A stretch of 64,000 nt of DNA from positions 2,170,001 to 2,234,000 of the forward strand of contig NZ_CP179930.1 of the NCBI RefSeq assembly GCF_047495495.1. The letters run 5' to 3'. The position numbers and the translations under genes are program-made. Positions 44,153 to 53,641 of this stretch are shown piece after piece. The notes under the pieces were generated by a model that saw only the letters and a program-made list of their open reading frames with translations, was not told the origin of the DNA and searched no databases. The DNA comes from Zymobacter sp047495495. Lineage in GTDB: Bacteria > Pseudomonadota > Gammaproteobacteria > Pseudomonadales > Halomonadaceae. Each line of letters begins with the position of its first letter. Position 1 is the first letter of the stretch.

Positions 44153-45154
44153 TTACGCTTGCTGGCGCCCTTTAATCAGGCTAGCAATCACGGTGATCCC
44201 CAGAATCACACCGATGATCGACAGTGATAGGCCGGTACCGATATCGGGTACACCATGCAACGGCTGGCCGTCATTAATGAACGGCAGTGTGTTCTGGTGC
44301 AAAGCATGCAGTACCAGTTTGACGCCGATGAAGGCCAGCAGGCATGACAGCCCTACGCCCAGATAGGTCAGCTTCGACATCAGGCCGTGCAGCAGGAAGT
44401 ACAACTGAATCAGCCCCAGCAAAGCGAAGGCGTTGGCCGTGAACACGATATAGGCCGACGACGTCAGACCATAGATAGCCGGTATGGAGTCGAAAGCAAA
44501 CAGCAGGTCGGTGATGCCCAGCGCGATCACCACCGCCATGATCGGGGTCGCGACCCAGCGCCGACGCCCTTGCGCATCGGTCTGATGCTCCAGCAAGTGC
44601 GGGCTGTCCACTTTGTCGCTAATCGGCAGCCAACGCTGCAGCCATACGAGGATCTTCGGCATCTCTTCACTGTCATCGTTATGTGCGAAGTGCTCAATGA
44701 TCAGCTTGACGGCGCTGTATAGCAGGAACAGACCGAACAGATAGAACAGCCAGCTGTAGCGTTCAAGCGCTGCCGCACCCAATGCAATCAGACCACCACG
44801 CATCACCAGCGCCATTCCGACCCCGATCAGCAGCGCCTTCTGCTGGAAGCGCGGAGGAATCGAGAACTTGGCCATAATCAGGGCGAAGACGAATAGGTTG
44901 TCGACGGACAGACTCTTCTCGGTCACAAACCCCGCGAAGAATTCACCACCGTGCGTCGGTCCGGTCAGCCACGTCAGCCCGATCCCGAACAGAATGGCCA
45001 ACGCGATGAAGAAGGCCGACCAGACGGCTGACTCCTTCAGGGTGGGGGCATGAGGTTTACGCACGTGCGCCACGAAATCGAAGACAAACAAGCCCAGCGT
45101 CACCAATAACGTGACACCCCAGACCCAGCCGGGCACCTGAAGCGTATTTTCCAC
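44153..45154 (-). CDS. TerC/Alx family membrane protein, probable Mn2+ exporter
   Basis: 333-residue inner-membrane protein with about nine helices, including TEKSLSVDNLFVFALIMAKF and ALGITDLLFAFDSIPAIYG, whose acidic residues within helices are the TerC family hallmark. E. coli Alx exports Mn2+. I choose a GTG start at 45154: AGGAGAG lies seven bases upstream, and the product MENTLQVPGWVWG aligns with the Alx N-terminus. In-frame ATGs at 45181 and 45229 fall within the putative riboswitch leader. Its regulation by manganese is inferred from that leader. Confidence 0.9.
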   Translation of the reverse strand: MENTLQVPGWVWGVTLLVTLGLFVFDFVAHVRKPHAPTLKESAVWSAFFIALAILFGIGLTWLTGPTHGGEFFAGFVTEKSLSVDNLFVFALIMAKFSIPPRFQQKALLIGVGMALVMRGGLIALGAAALERYSWLFYLFGLFLLYSAVKLIIEHFAHNDDSEEMPKILVWLQRWLPISDKVDSPHLLEHQTDAQGRRRWVATPIMAVVIALGITDLLFAFDSIPAIYGLTSSAYIVFTANAFALLGLIQLYFLLHGLMSKLTYLGVGLSCLLAFIGVKLVLHALHQNTLPFINDGQPLHGVPDIGTGLSLSIIGVILGITVIASLIKGRQQA

Positions 45155-45164
45155 AGTAAGACTC

Positions 45165-45250
45165 TCCTGCTTAGCGGTCATATCATTATCGTTGGCGACA
45201 CAGCGCTCACCGCTGTGTCCTACCAGCATAGTGCACTCCCCTGCCCATAG
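45165..45250 (-). promoter_or_regulatory. Candidate yybP-ykoY (Mn2+) riboswitch upstream of terC
   Basis: Leftward RNA has GGGGAGT (from 45241), the conserved loop-1 sequence of the yybP-ykoY class, then a 9-bp hairpin GACACAGCG/CGCTGTGTC (45219-45211 with 45205-45197) followed directly by CGCCAACGATAA, which resembles the conserved CGTCAACATA loop 3. It ends just before the AGGAGAG ribosome site of a TerC/Alx gene, the classic partner of this riboswitch. The closing stem is not obvious, so the match is partial. Confidence 0.48.
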
Positions 45251-46657
45251 AGCGGATAGGCCATGCAAGCCTAATGAGACCCTAATGTGCAGGCAACGTG
45301 CTGTAAATCAAACTTAACGGATCTGGCACAGGACCACGATCCACGTCACCGTGTGCACAGCGCACCACGGGACAACCGTGGACATTTGGCACGCCTGACA
45401 GCCTTGTGTATCACTCGGCCCAACTACGCGATCAAACCCAAAAACCCAGGCCGCCCACCAACCGTCCCTTTCAACATTGGCGACGCTCTGTAGCGGTACC
45501 GATTAGCGTCAAAGCCTTTCTCATGCCACATCGTGCCTATATCTGCACGCCCGTATCGAATCTCATCGTGGCATGCAGCACTATCATGCCATTGCACACT
45601 AATGCCCCGCCACGATGTTGGAGCACCACGAGCGTAACGGTCTAATCACACAGCGCAAAACATCTGCCATATCACTGCACCCACACCGCAACATCGGCGC
45701 TATATCAAGCAGATTCATCGGCCAATACGGCACGATACCGTAGCCTCAACGACCACATCACATTGCAAGCAAGGCGGATGATCCGATACGCCGAAGCGTC
45801 TATCTTCGCGGCCTTATAATTAGGCTTCCTTTTCAACGTACCGTCACGATAATTACCCCCCCAAGAGAGTGGGTATTTATAGCGAGCCTAGGATTTTCCT
45901 ACCCGCTATTTCATGACGCTCCCGCTATAGAAAGCCCCCCCTTCAGCACACTTACAACCAACGCTGCGTGACGCCATACTGACGATAATGCAGACCACGA
46001 TGGTTGATATCGCCGAGCCTTCCAGCGCGAGAAGCAGCGCCGCAGGCGTCCCCCTTCAGCGTCGCCTTTTCCCATTTCAGTACCGTGATGACACCATCGA
46101 CACGGCATACATTCTAGATCACTGCATAGGCCACCTATATATAAAGACCACTACTCAACAACCCATTTATAATAATTACGCCACTTCGCACAGCCATACG
46201 TAAAATATAGTATAAATATGAATAAACCTATCATCACAATATTCTTTCACTACAAATAAACAGCCACATTCATGACGATAAGACAGTGCGTCTATCAGAG
46301 AACTGTAGCGCTCTGCGCAGGGCATAACCCTTATCACTATGTCCATTAGTACGGGTAGGAGAAAGGCTGCCAACCGCGCCATGGCGGCAGTTACCTTATG
46401 TGATGCCATGCACTTCCCATTGTTTTTGCTCAGGCGTATCGTACCGTTACTTCTTATTGATGGTGCTGGGCGTAAGGAGCATATGCTCGGACGATCTATA
46501 CATGTCCAATGATTGTAACTATCCATATAAGCAATCATTCTTTGACGGCGCATAGGCAATTTACTGACACTGTTATCACACTGCAGAAAAGTCACTTCAA
46601 TTTCCTGTCGCACCGCACTATGCCTGCGCCGTCGCCACTCATGAAGGGTGCATATTG
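45251..46657. other. 1.4 kb gene-free gap upstream of cysJ
   Basis: No credible gene or mobile element. 45251-46100 has normal composition with no long frame; 46100-46600 is markedly AT-richer. A hairpin at 45879-45909 (ATAGCG...TAGG / CCTA...CGCTAT) is the only structure I note. A 164-codon minus frame (46176-46670) overlaps cysJ and lacks any family feature. The cysJ promoter, presumably CysB-activated, should lie near the right end; I see no strong consensus. Confidence 0.45.
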
Positions 46658-48472
46658 ATGCCAATTTCACCTCTGAACGAACAGCAGCTCAAGGCGCTGC
46701 ATGACATCATCGACGGTCTAAACGATCAGTCGAAGGTCTGGCTCTCGGGATATCTGTGGGGGGTCAGTCAGTCTGGCCAGACGCCGCTATCGACCCAGAG
46801 CCAGGGCGAACCCGTCAGCACGGTGCCGGCCACCGCTGCGCCCGTCACGATCACCCTACTGTCAGCGTCTCAGACCGGCAATGCACGCCATGTGGCGCAG
46901 CAGCTGCACGACGAGCTCAGCAGTGCGGGCCTGACGGTGACGCATACCCCCGTCAACGAGTACAAACCCAAGGCACTGGCAAACGAGCAGTATGTCATCG
47001 TCGTCACATCGACACAGGGTGAAGGCGAACCGCCGGAAGAAGCCTTTGCCTTCTTTAAGTTCCTCGCCTCTAAGAAAGCTCCCTCTCTCGATCAGCTGCA
47101 CTTTGCAGTGCTGGGGCTGGGCGACAGCACCTACACGCATTTCTGTCAGGCGGGCAAGGACCTCGACCAGCGCCTTGAAGCGCTCGGCGCTTCTCGCCTG
47201 CTGCCGCGCGTGGATGCCGACGTGGACTACGATGACATCGCACGTGAATGGCGCGGGCAGGTACTGGACGTACTCAAGCAACAGGTCGCAAGCAGCACAG
47301 GCACTGCATCGGTAACCACGACGGCATCGTCAGCGGTGCCGCTTGTCGCCTCCGCTTGGCACCGCGACACGCCGTTCGACGCTTCCATTCTGGTCAACCA
47401 AAAGATTACTGGGCGCGGCTCCGACCGCGATGTCCGCCATATCGAAATCGACCTGAGCGGCTCGGGCCTGACCTATGCTCCCGGCGATGCGCTCGGTGTG
47501 TGGTACGAAAACGACCCTGCGCTGGTCGATGAATGGCTGTCCGTCACAGCGCTTTCCGGCGAAGAACTGGTCAGCGTTCAGGATCAAACACTGCCGCTGC
47601 GTGAAGCGCTGCTGCGCCAATTCGAACTGACCGTCAATAGCACACGCTTGATGGAACGTTATGCCAGCGTTGCCGGCAATGATGAGCTGGCAGCACGGGT
47701 ACGCGAAGGACGTCCGGCGTTGCAGGCGTATGCCGACTCAACCTCTCCTATTGATATGCTCCGCCAACATCCGCTGTCTCACCCCATTGATGCAGCAACG
47801 CTGGTCAGTTGGCTGCGCCCGCTGGCACCGCGCCTGTACTCTATCTCATCCTCTCAGGCCGAAGCCGACGATGACGTCCACATCACGGTCGGGGTCGTCC
47901 GCTATTTCATCGACGACCACGAACGCCGTGGCGGTGCTTCCGGCTACCTCAGCCGCCTGACGGAAGATGACAAGGTACGCGTGTTCATCGAACACAATGA
48001 TAATTTCCGCCTGCCGGAAGACCCGGCCACACCGGTCATCATGATTGGCCCGGGCACGGGCATCGCGCCGTTCCGCGCCTTCATCCAGCAGCGTGCCGCA
48101 GACAATGCCAGCGGACCCAACTGGCTATTTTTCGGCAACCCGCATTTTCTGGAAGACTTCCTGTATCAGGTGGAATGGCAGCAATACGTCAAGGATGGCG
48201 TGCTCAACCGCATTGATCTGGCATGGTCGCGCGATCAAGCCCAGAAGGTCTATGTGCAGGACAAACTGCGCGAACAGGGAGCCGATGTCTGGCAGTGGCT
48301 ACAGGATGGCGCACACCTGTATGTCTGTGGCGACGCTTCGCGGATGGCCCGCGATGTGGATGGCGCGCTGCTTGAAATCATCCAACAGCATGGCGGCCTC
48401 TCTGCCGAGGACGCCGATGATTACCTGACGACGCTTCGCTCCGAGCGCCGTTACCAGAGGGACGTCTACTGA
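46658..48472 (+). CDS. cysJ: Sulfite reductase flavoprotein (alpha) subunit
   Basis: 604-residue NADPH-dependent FAD/FMN protein feeding electrons to CysI. Flavodoxin domain (ASQTGNARHVAQQL, TSTQGEGEPPEEA, GLGDSTYTHFCQAGKDLD), then the FAD domain (RLYSISSSQAEADD) and the NADPH domain (MIGPGTGIAPFRAFIQ, YVCGDASRMARDVD), ending RRYQRDVY as in E. coli CysJ. The ATG at 46658 is preferred to a TTG one codon earlier; AAGGGTG lies upstream. First gene of the cys cluster. Confidence 0.96.
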   Translation: MPISPLNEQQLKALHDIIDGLNDQSKVWLSGYLWGVSQSGQTPLSTQSQGEPVSTVPATAAPVTITLLSASQTGNARHVAQQLHDELSSAGLTVTHTPVNEYKPKALANEQYVIVVTSTQGEGEPPEEAFAFFKFLASKKAPSLDQLHFAVLGLGDSTYTHFCQAGKDLDQRLEALGASRLLPRVDADVDYDDIAREWRGQVLDVLKQQVASSTGTASVTTTASSAVPLVASAWHRDTPFDASILVNQKITGRGSDRDVRHIEIDLSGSGLTYAPGDALGVWYENDPALVDEWLSVTALSGEELVSVQDQTLPLREALLRQFELTVNSTRLMERYASVAGNDELAARVREGRPALQAYADSTSPIDMLRQHPLSHPIDAATLVSWLRPLAPRLYSISSSQAEADDDVHITVGVVRYFIDDHERRGGASGYLSRLTEDDKVRVFIEHNDNFRLPEDPATPVIMIGPGTGIAPFRAFIQQRAADNASGPNWLFFGNPHFLEDFLYQVEWQQYVKDGVLNRIDLAWSRDQAQKVYVQDKLREQGADVWQWLQDGAHLYVCGDASRMARDVDGALLEIIQQHGGLSAEDADDYLTTLRSERRYQRDVY

Positions 48473-50205
48473 TGAGCAAACGTTACGAAGGTCCGCTGAT
48501 CGTCGATGCACCGCTGTCCGATGCCGAACGGATGAAGCGGGAAAGCAACTTCCTGCGTGGCACCATTGCCGACGATCTCAAGGACGGCCTGACTGGCGGC
48601 TTCCGCGGCGACAACTTCATGCTGATCCGCTTCCACGGCATGTATCAGCAGGATGACCGCGATATTCGCCGCGAGCGCGAAGAAGAAAAGCTTGAGCCGC
48701 GCTACGCCATGATGATCCGCTGCCGTCTGCCGGGGGGCATTATCTCGCCACAGCATTGGCTGAAGATTGACGAATACGCCAGCGCCAAGACGCTCTACGG
48801 CAGCATTCGTCTGACCAACCGTCAGACGTTCCAGTTTCACGGCATCCTGAAAGGTGATTTGAAGTCGGTTCATCAGATGCTGCACGAGATGGGGCTGGAT
48901 TCGATCGCCACGGCCAATGACGTCAACCGCAACGTGATGTGCACGTCGAACCCGATTGAGTCCGAACTGCACGCCGAAGCCTATACATTGGCGGCGCGCA
49001 TCTCCGAGCACCTGCTGCCAAAGACCCGCGCCTATGCCGAAATCTGGCTCGACAAAGAAAAGGTCGCGACGACCGACGAAGAACCGATCCTCGGCCCAAC
49101 CTATCTGCCACGCAAGTTCAAGACGACCGTGGTCATTCCGCCGCTCAACGATGTCGACCTGCACGCCAACGACATGAACTTTGTCGCGATTGCTGAAAAT
49201 GGTCATCTGGTGGGCTTCAACCTGCTGCTGGGAGGCGGTCTGGCCTATACCCACGGCGACACGTCCACGTTCCCGAGCTTGGCACTCGAAGTGGGTTACC
49301 TGCCTGCCGAGCATGCGATCAAAGTGGCCGAAGCCGTCGTGACCACACAGCGCGACTGGGGTGACCGCACCAATCGCCGCCATGCACGCAGCAAGTACAC
49401 CCTCAACCGTGTGGGCGTTGACCGCTTCCGCGCCGAAGTGGAACGCCGTGCGGGCATCACCTTCGAGCCCATCCGCCCATATACATTCACCGAACGCGGC
49501 GATCGCTTCGGGTGGGTCAAGGGCATCGACAATAAGTGGCACCTAACGCTGTTCATCGAAAGCGGCCGCTTGATCGACCACCCTGGGCTACCGATCAAAA
49601 CGGGCGTGGCTGAAATCGCCAAAGTGCACAAGGGCGACTTCCGTCTGACCGCGAACCAGAACCTGATCGTGGCAGGCGTGCCGGAAGAAGAAAAGGCAAC
49701 GATCGAGCGCATCGCACGCGACTACGGCCTGATGCGCGATGTGACACCGCTGCGCCTCAATGCTATGTCCTGTGTCTCGTTCCCGACCTGCCCGCTGGCC
49801 ATGGCCGAAGCCGAGCGCTACCTACCGCAGTTCATTGATGATGTAGATGCACTGATGAAGAAACACGGCGTCAGCGACGAATACATCGTCACGCGCATCA
49901 CAGGGTGCCCTAACAACTGCGGCCGAGCTGTGCTCGCCGAAGTCGGACTGGTCGGCAAGGCTCCGGGACGTTACAACCTGCATATCGGTGGCAACCGCAT
50001 CGGCAGCCGCATTCCTCGCCTCTACCGCGAGAACGTCCAGACACCGGAAATTCTCGCTGAACTGGACCAGCTGATCGGACGCTGGGCCACCGAGCGTCAG
50101 CCCAATGAAGGCTTCGGCGACTTCGTCGTCCGTGCGGGCATTGTCGTACCGGTACAAGATGCCGCCGTCGATTTCCATGTCGATGAGAAAGTCAGCAACG
50201 GCTAA
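48472..50205 (+). CDS. cysI: Sulfite reductase hemoprotein (beta) subunit
   Basis: 577-residue siroheme/[4Fe-4S] subunit reducing sulfite to sulfide with six electrons. The cluster ligands are CVSFPTCPLAMAEAERYLP and TGCPNNCGRAVLAEVG; siroheme-binding blocks include RLTNRQTFQFHGILK and RNVMCTSNP. Its ATG overlaps the cysJ stop by one base (TGATG), suggesting coupled synthesis of the subunits. Confidence 0.97.
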   Translation: MSKRYEGPLIVDAPLSDAERMKRESNFLRGTIADDLKDGLTGGFRGDNFMLIRFHGMYQQDDRDIRREREEEKLEPRYAMMIRCRLPGGIISPQHWLKIDEYASAKTLYGSIRLTNRQTFQFHGILKGDLKSVHQMLHEMGLDSIATANDVNRNVMCTSNPIESELHAEAYTLAARISEHLLPKTRAYAEIWLDKEKVATTDEEPILGPTYLPRKFKTTVVIPPLNDVDLHANDMNFVAIAENGHLVGFNLLLGGGLAYTHGDTSTFPSLALEVGYLPAEHAIKVAEAVVTTQRDWGDRTNRRHARSKYTLNRVGVDRFRAEVERRAGITFEPIRPYTFTERGDRFGWVKGIDNKWHLTLFIESGRLIDHPGLPIKTGVAEIAKVHKGDFRLTANQNLIVAGVPEEEKATIERIARDYGLMRDVTPLRLNAMSCVSFPTCPLAMAEAERYLPQFIDDVDALMKKHGVSDEYIVTRITGCPNNCGRAVLAEVGLVGKAPGRYNLHIGGNRIGSRIPRLYRENVQTPEILAELDQLIGRWATERQPNEGFGDFVVRAGIVVPVQDAAVDFHVDEKVSNG

Positions 50206-50213
50206 TGGCCACC

Positions 50214-50241
50214 GAGGAGCTGCCAGCGCTGGCGGCTCCTC
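50214..50241 (+). repeat. Strong hairpin in the cysI-cysH gap
   Basis: GAGGAGC (50214-50220) pairs with GCTCCTC (50235-50241), and GCCAGCGCTGGC inside is a perfect palindrome, giving about 12 pairs around a GCGC loop. It begins 8 bases after the cysI stop. No T-run, so it may be a processing or 3'-stabilising element dividing cysJI from cysH. Confidence 0.6.
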
Positions 50242-50318
50242 CACTGATGTTCGATGCCGTCCATCGGGCGGTATTCACCCTTATTGTCGATGCCCGTGAT
50301 GATCGCGCAGGAGACCTT

Positions 50319-51074
50319 ATGACGACATTCACTTCTTCTGATCTTGCCGCGCTGAGCGCTGAGCCACGTGAAGCACAGACCGAGGCGCTGGCCGATGCCA
50401 ACCGCCATCTGGCGACGCTGGATGCCAAGGGCCGTGTAGCATGGGCACTCGAACACCTTCCCGAAACGCAGGTGCTGACCTCAAGCTTCGGCATCCAGTC
50501 AGCGGTGATGCTGCATCTGGTCACTCAGCAACGCCCGGACGCTCCCGTCATCCTGACGGATACAGGCTATCTGTTCCCTGAAACCTACCGTTTCATCGAC
50601 CAGCTGACCGAGCGCCTTCACCTCAACCTTAAGGTGTACCGTGCGACGCTATCCGCTGCCTGGCAGGAAGCGCGCTACGGAAAGCTATGGGAGGGCGGTG
50701 TCGAAGGAATTGAACGCTACAACCACCTCAACAAAGTCGAGCCGCTAAACCGCGCGCTGGATGAACTCAATGCCAGTACATGGTTTGCCGGGCTGCGCCA
50801 CGACCAGTCCAGCAGCCGTGCCCAGCTTCCGATCCTGTCGATCCAGCGCGGCGTCTTCAAGGTGCTGCCCATCATCGACTGGACCAACAAGGACGTGCAC
50901 TACTACCTGGAAGCCTTCGATCTGCCCTATCACCCGCTATGGGAAGAAGGCTATTTCTCCGTAGGTGACACGCACACTACCCAAAAATGGGAACCGGGCA
51001 TGAGCGAGGAGCAGACCCGCTTCTTTGGCCTCAAGCGCGAGTGCGGCCTGCACGAAGACGACGGCAACCGCTAG
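50319..51074 (+). CDS. cysH: PAPS reductase (thioredoxin-dependent)
   Basis: 251-residue enzyme reducing 3'-phosphoadenylylsulfate to sulfite. It reads like E. coli CysH: LTSSFGIQSAVMLHL (PP-loop), LTDTGYLFPETYRFID, WFAGLRHDQSSSRA, and the catalytic Cys in KRECGLHEDD. No extra CC...CxxC pairs, so it is a PAPS-type rather than an APS-type [4Fe-4S] reductase. The ATG at 50319 has AGGAG upstream; an in-frame ATG at 50205 would add 38 non-homologous residues. Confidence 0.96.
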   Translation: MTTFTSSDLAALSAEPREAQTEALADANRHLATLDAKGRVAWALEHLPETQVLTSSFGIQSAVMLHLVTQQRPDAPVILTDTGYLFPETYRFIDQLTERLHLNLKVYRATLSAAWQEARYGKLWEGGVEGIERYNHLNKVEPLNRALDELNASTWFAGLRHDQSSSRAQLPILSIQRGVFKVLPIIDWTNKDVHYYLEAFDLPYHPLWEEGYFSVGDTHTTQKWEPGMSEEQTRFFGLKRECGLHEDDGNR

Positions 51075-51134
51075 TCCCGGATTTCATTCTTTTGGCCCAC
51101 TGTCAGCGGGCCACGTCATCAGGAAAGACAGCAC

Positions 51135-52559
51135 ATGGCGCACTTCCCTCTTTTTGCTGACCTTGACGGACGCCCCGTGCTGATCGTGGGCGGTGGCGAT
51201 GTCGCCGCACGCAAGGTCACGCTGCTGCTCAAGGCCAAGGCCGACATTCTGGTCGTCGCGCATACGCTCAGCGATGAGATGCAGGCACACGCAACGCGCA
51301 GCGAGCTGCGTTGGATCGCACACGACTTCTCTCCCGAACTGATTGATGACGTGTTTCTCGTGATCGCCGCTACTAACGACCATGCACTCAACCAGACCGT
51401 CAAAGAGGCCGCTGACGCGCGCCACCGGCTGGTCAATGTCGTTGACGCCCCGCAGCACTGCAGTTTCATCGTACCCGCCATCATCGACCGCGATCCCATC
51501 ACTATTGCCATCTCGTCGGCAGGTAAGGCCCCCGTGCTGCTGCGTACGCTGCGAGAACGCCTGGAATCGCTGCTGCCGATGCACCTCGGCCCGATGGCGG
51601 AAATTGCCAGCCGCTGGCGCGACCGCGTCAAACAGCGTTTCAGTCGTATGAGTGACCGCCGCCGTTTCTGGGAAAAAGCCTTCAAGGGGGATTTTGCCTC
51701 TGCCGTAGCGCAGGGCGAAGACGCACATGCCGAGAGCCTGCTCGAACATGCTCTGTCCAGCCCCGCCGCCGTAGAGGCGCCGCAGGGTGAAGTCATTCTG
51801 GTCGGTGCCGGGCCCGGCGATGCTGGTCTTCTGACATTGCGTGGGCTCCAAGAACTTCAACAAGCCGACGTGGTGCTGTTTGATCAGTTGGTCAGCGCTG
51901 ACGTGCTGGAACTGGTGCGCCGCGATGCCCAGCGCATCTGCACCGGCAAGCGGGCCGGTTGCCACAGTATGCCGCAGGATGAAATCAACCAGCTGATCGT
52001 CCGTCTGGCCCGTAAGGGGCAGCGTGTGGTACGCCTGAAAGGCGGCGACCCACTGATTTTCGGCCGCGGTGGTGAAGAGATGCAGGCCATTCGCGCTGCT
52101 GGCATTCCCTACCAGGTGGTGCCCGGAATCACTGCAGCCTCGGCCGCTACGACCTATGCCGGCATCCCGCTGACACACCGCGAACATGCTCAGAACGTGA
52201 TGTTTATGACTGGTCATCGCTGCGACAGTAATGATGCGCCTGACTGGCAGGACCTTGCGCGCCACCACCAAACGCTAGCGATCTACATGGGCACGGTCAA
52301 AGCGGCTGAAATATCGGCCCAGCTGATTCGCCACGGCCGCCATGCCAGCACGCCCGTGGCCGTCATCAGCAACGCGACCCGTGCCGACCAGAAAGTGCGG
52401 CTTGGCCGCCTCGATCAACTGGCAGCGCTTGCTGCCGAAGCCGAACGCCCCGCCCTGCTGGTGATCGGCGAAGTCGTGACGCTTCACGATGAACTGGCGT
52501 GGTTCAGAACGCCCTACCGACTCGACCTCCAGAACGTTCCTCTGGTCAACCTTGCGTGA
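51135..52559 (+). CDS. cysG: Siroheme synthase (trifunctional CysG)
   Basis: 474-residue fusion making siroheme from uroporphyrinogen III. The N-terminal half is the NAD-dependent dehydrogenase/ferrochelatase (VLIVGGGDVAARKVTLLL, VNVVDAPQHCSFIVPA). The C-terminal half is the SAM methyltransferase (VGAGPGDAGLLTLRG, RLKGGDPLIFGRGGEE, VVPGITAASAATTYAGIPLTH). It supplies the cofactor of CysI two genes upstream. Confidence 0.96.
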   Translation: MAHFPLFADLDGRPVLIVGGGDVAARKVTLLLKAKADILVVAHTLSDEMQAHATRSELRWIAHDFSPELIDDVFLVIAATNDHALNQTVKEAADARHRLVNVVDAPQHCSFIVPAIIDRDPITIAISSAGKAPVLLRTLRERLESLLPMHLGPMAEIASRWRDRVKQRFSRMSDRRRFWEKAFKGDFASAVAQGEDAHAESLLEHALSSPAAVEAPQGEVILVGAGPGDAGLLTLRGLQELQQADVVLFDQLVSADVLELVRRDAQRICTGKRAGCHSMPQDEINQLIVRLARKGQRVVRLKGGDPLIFGRGGEEMQAIRAAGIPYQVVPGITAASAATTYAGIPLTHREHAQNVMFMTGHRCDSNDAPDWQDLARHHQTLAIYMGTVKAAEISAQLIRHGRHASTPVAVISNATRADQKVRLGRLDQLAALAAEAERPALLVIGEVVTLHDELAWFRTPYRLDLQNVPLVNLA

Positions 52560-52567
52560 GGATCATC

Positions 52568-53476
52568 ATGACGACAAACCGATTGACTCATCTGCAACAG
52601 CTCGAAGCCGAAAGCATCCACATCATCCGCGAAGTCGCTGCCGAATTTGATAACCCGGTCATGCTGTATTCGATCGGCAAAGACTCATCGGTGATGCTGC
52701 ATCTGGCACGCAAAGCATTCTACCCGGGCCGCCTACCCTTTCCGCTGCTTCACGTCGATACCGGCTGGAAGTTCCGCGAAATGTACGAGTTCCGCGACCG
52801 CACGGCCAAGGCCTACGGCTTCGACCTGCTGGTACACAAGAACCCGGAAGGCGTAGCGATGGGCATCAATCCTTTCGATCACGGCAGCGCTCGTCATACG
52901 GACATTATGAAGACCGAAGGACTGAAGCAGGCCCTCGACAAATACGGCTTCGATGCGGCCTTCGGCGGTGCACGCCGTGATGAGGAAGGTTCACGCGCCA
53001 AGGAACGCGTCTATTCGTTCCGCGACCGCTTCCACCGCTGGGACCCGAAGAATCAGCGCCCCGAGCTGTGGCACAACTACAATGCCCGCATCAACAAAGG
53101 GGAAAGCATCCGCGTGTTCCCGCTGTCTAACTGGACAGAACTGGACATCTGGCAGTACATCCTGCTGGAGAACATCGACATTGTGCCGCTCTACCTAGCG
53201 GCCAAGCGCCCGGTCGTGGAACGTGACGGTATGCTGATGATGGTCGACGATGAGCGCTTCCCCCAGCAGCCGGGCGAAAAGATCGAAGAGAAGATGGTGC
53301 GCTTCCGTACGCTGGGCTGCTGGCCACTGACGGGGGCTATCGAATCTGAGGCCACCACACTGCCCGAGATCATCGAAGAGATGCTAGTGGCAACGACCAG
53401 CGAACGTCAGGGACGCCTGATCGACCGTGATCAGGTGGGATCAATGGAGCTGAAGAAACGCCAAGGCTACTTCTGA
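52568..53476 (+). CDS. cysD: Sulfate adenylyltransferase subunit 2
   Basis: 302-residue ATP-sulfurylase catalytic subunit. PP-loop motif LYSIGKDSSVMLHLARKAF, then LLHVDTGWKFREMYEFRD, FGGARRDEEGSRAKER, and WPLTGAIESEATTLPEI, all as in E. coli CysD. Start at 52568, 8 bases after cysG, with GAGG upstream. The partner cysN begins after a 165-base gap, wider than usual. Confidence 0.97.
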   Translation: MTTNRLTHLQQLEAESIHIIREVAAEFDNPVMLYSIGKDSSVMLHLARKAFYPGRLPFPLLHVDTGWKFREMYEFRDRTAKAYGFDLLVHKNPEGVAMGINPFDHGSARHTDIMKTEGLKQALDKYGFDAAFGGARRDEEGSRAKERVYSFRDRFHRWDPKNQRPELWHNYNARINKGESIRVFPLSNWTELDIWQYILLENIDIVPLYLAAKRPVVERDGMLMMVDDERFPQQPGEKIEEKMVRFRTLGCWPLTGAIESEATTLPEIIEEMLVATTSERQGRLIDRDQVGSMELKKRQGYF

Positions 53477-53641
53477 TCGCCACTCGATAGCCCGCGGCAC
53501 TGGCCGCACGCGCTGGCATCTTGCAGGTCGTTTTTATGGCCCATCATCATCTGCGGCAGCGGCACTGCAACAGCGCACGGTTACTCTTACAGGACAGGCC
53601 GTTCCGGCCATCGCTCGGCGGGAACGCGCAGGAGAGGATTG

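Noticed and set aside
46500..46657. CysB-type activator site and promoter before cysJ
   Set aside because: Expected biologically, but the CysB motif is too loose to assert and the best -35/-10 pair matches only 3 of 6 bases at each box.
46176..46670. 164-codon open frame on the minus strand upstream of cysJ
   Set aside because: Overlaps the cysJ start, has no ribosome site or family features and an implausible composition (many Cys, Arg and His).
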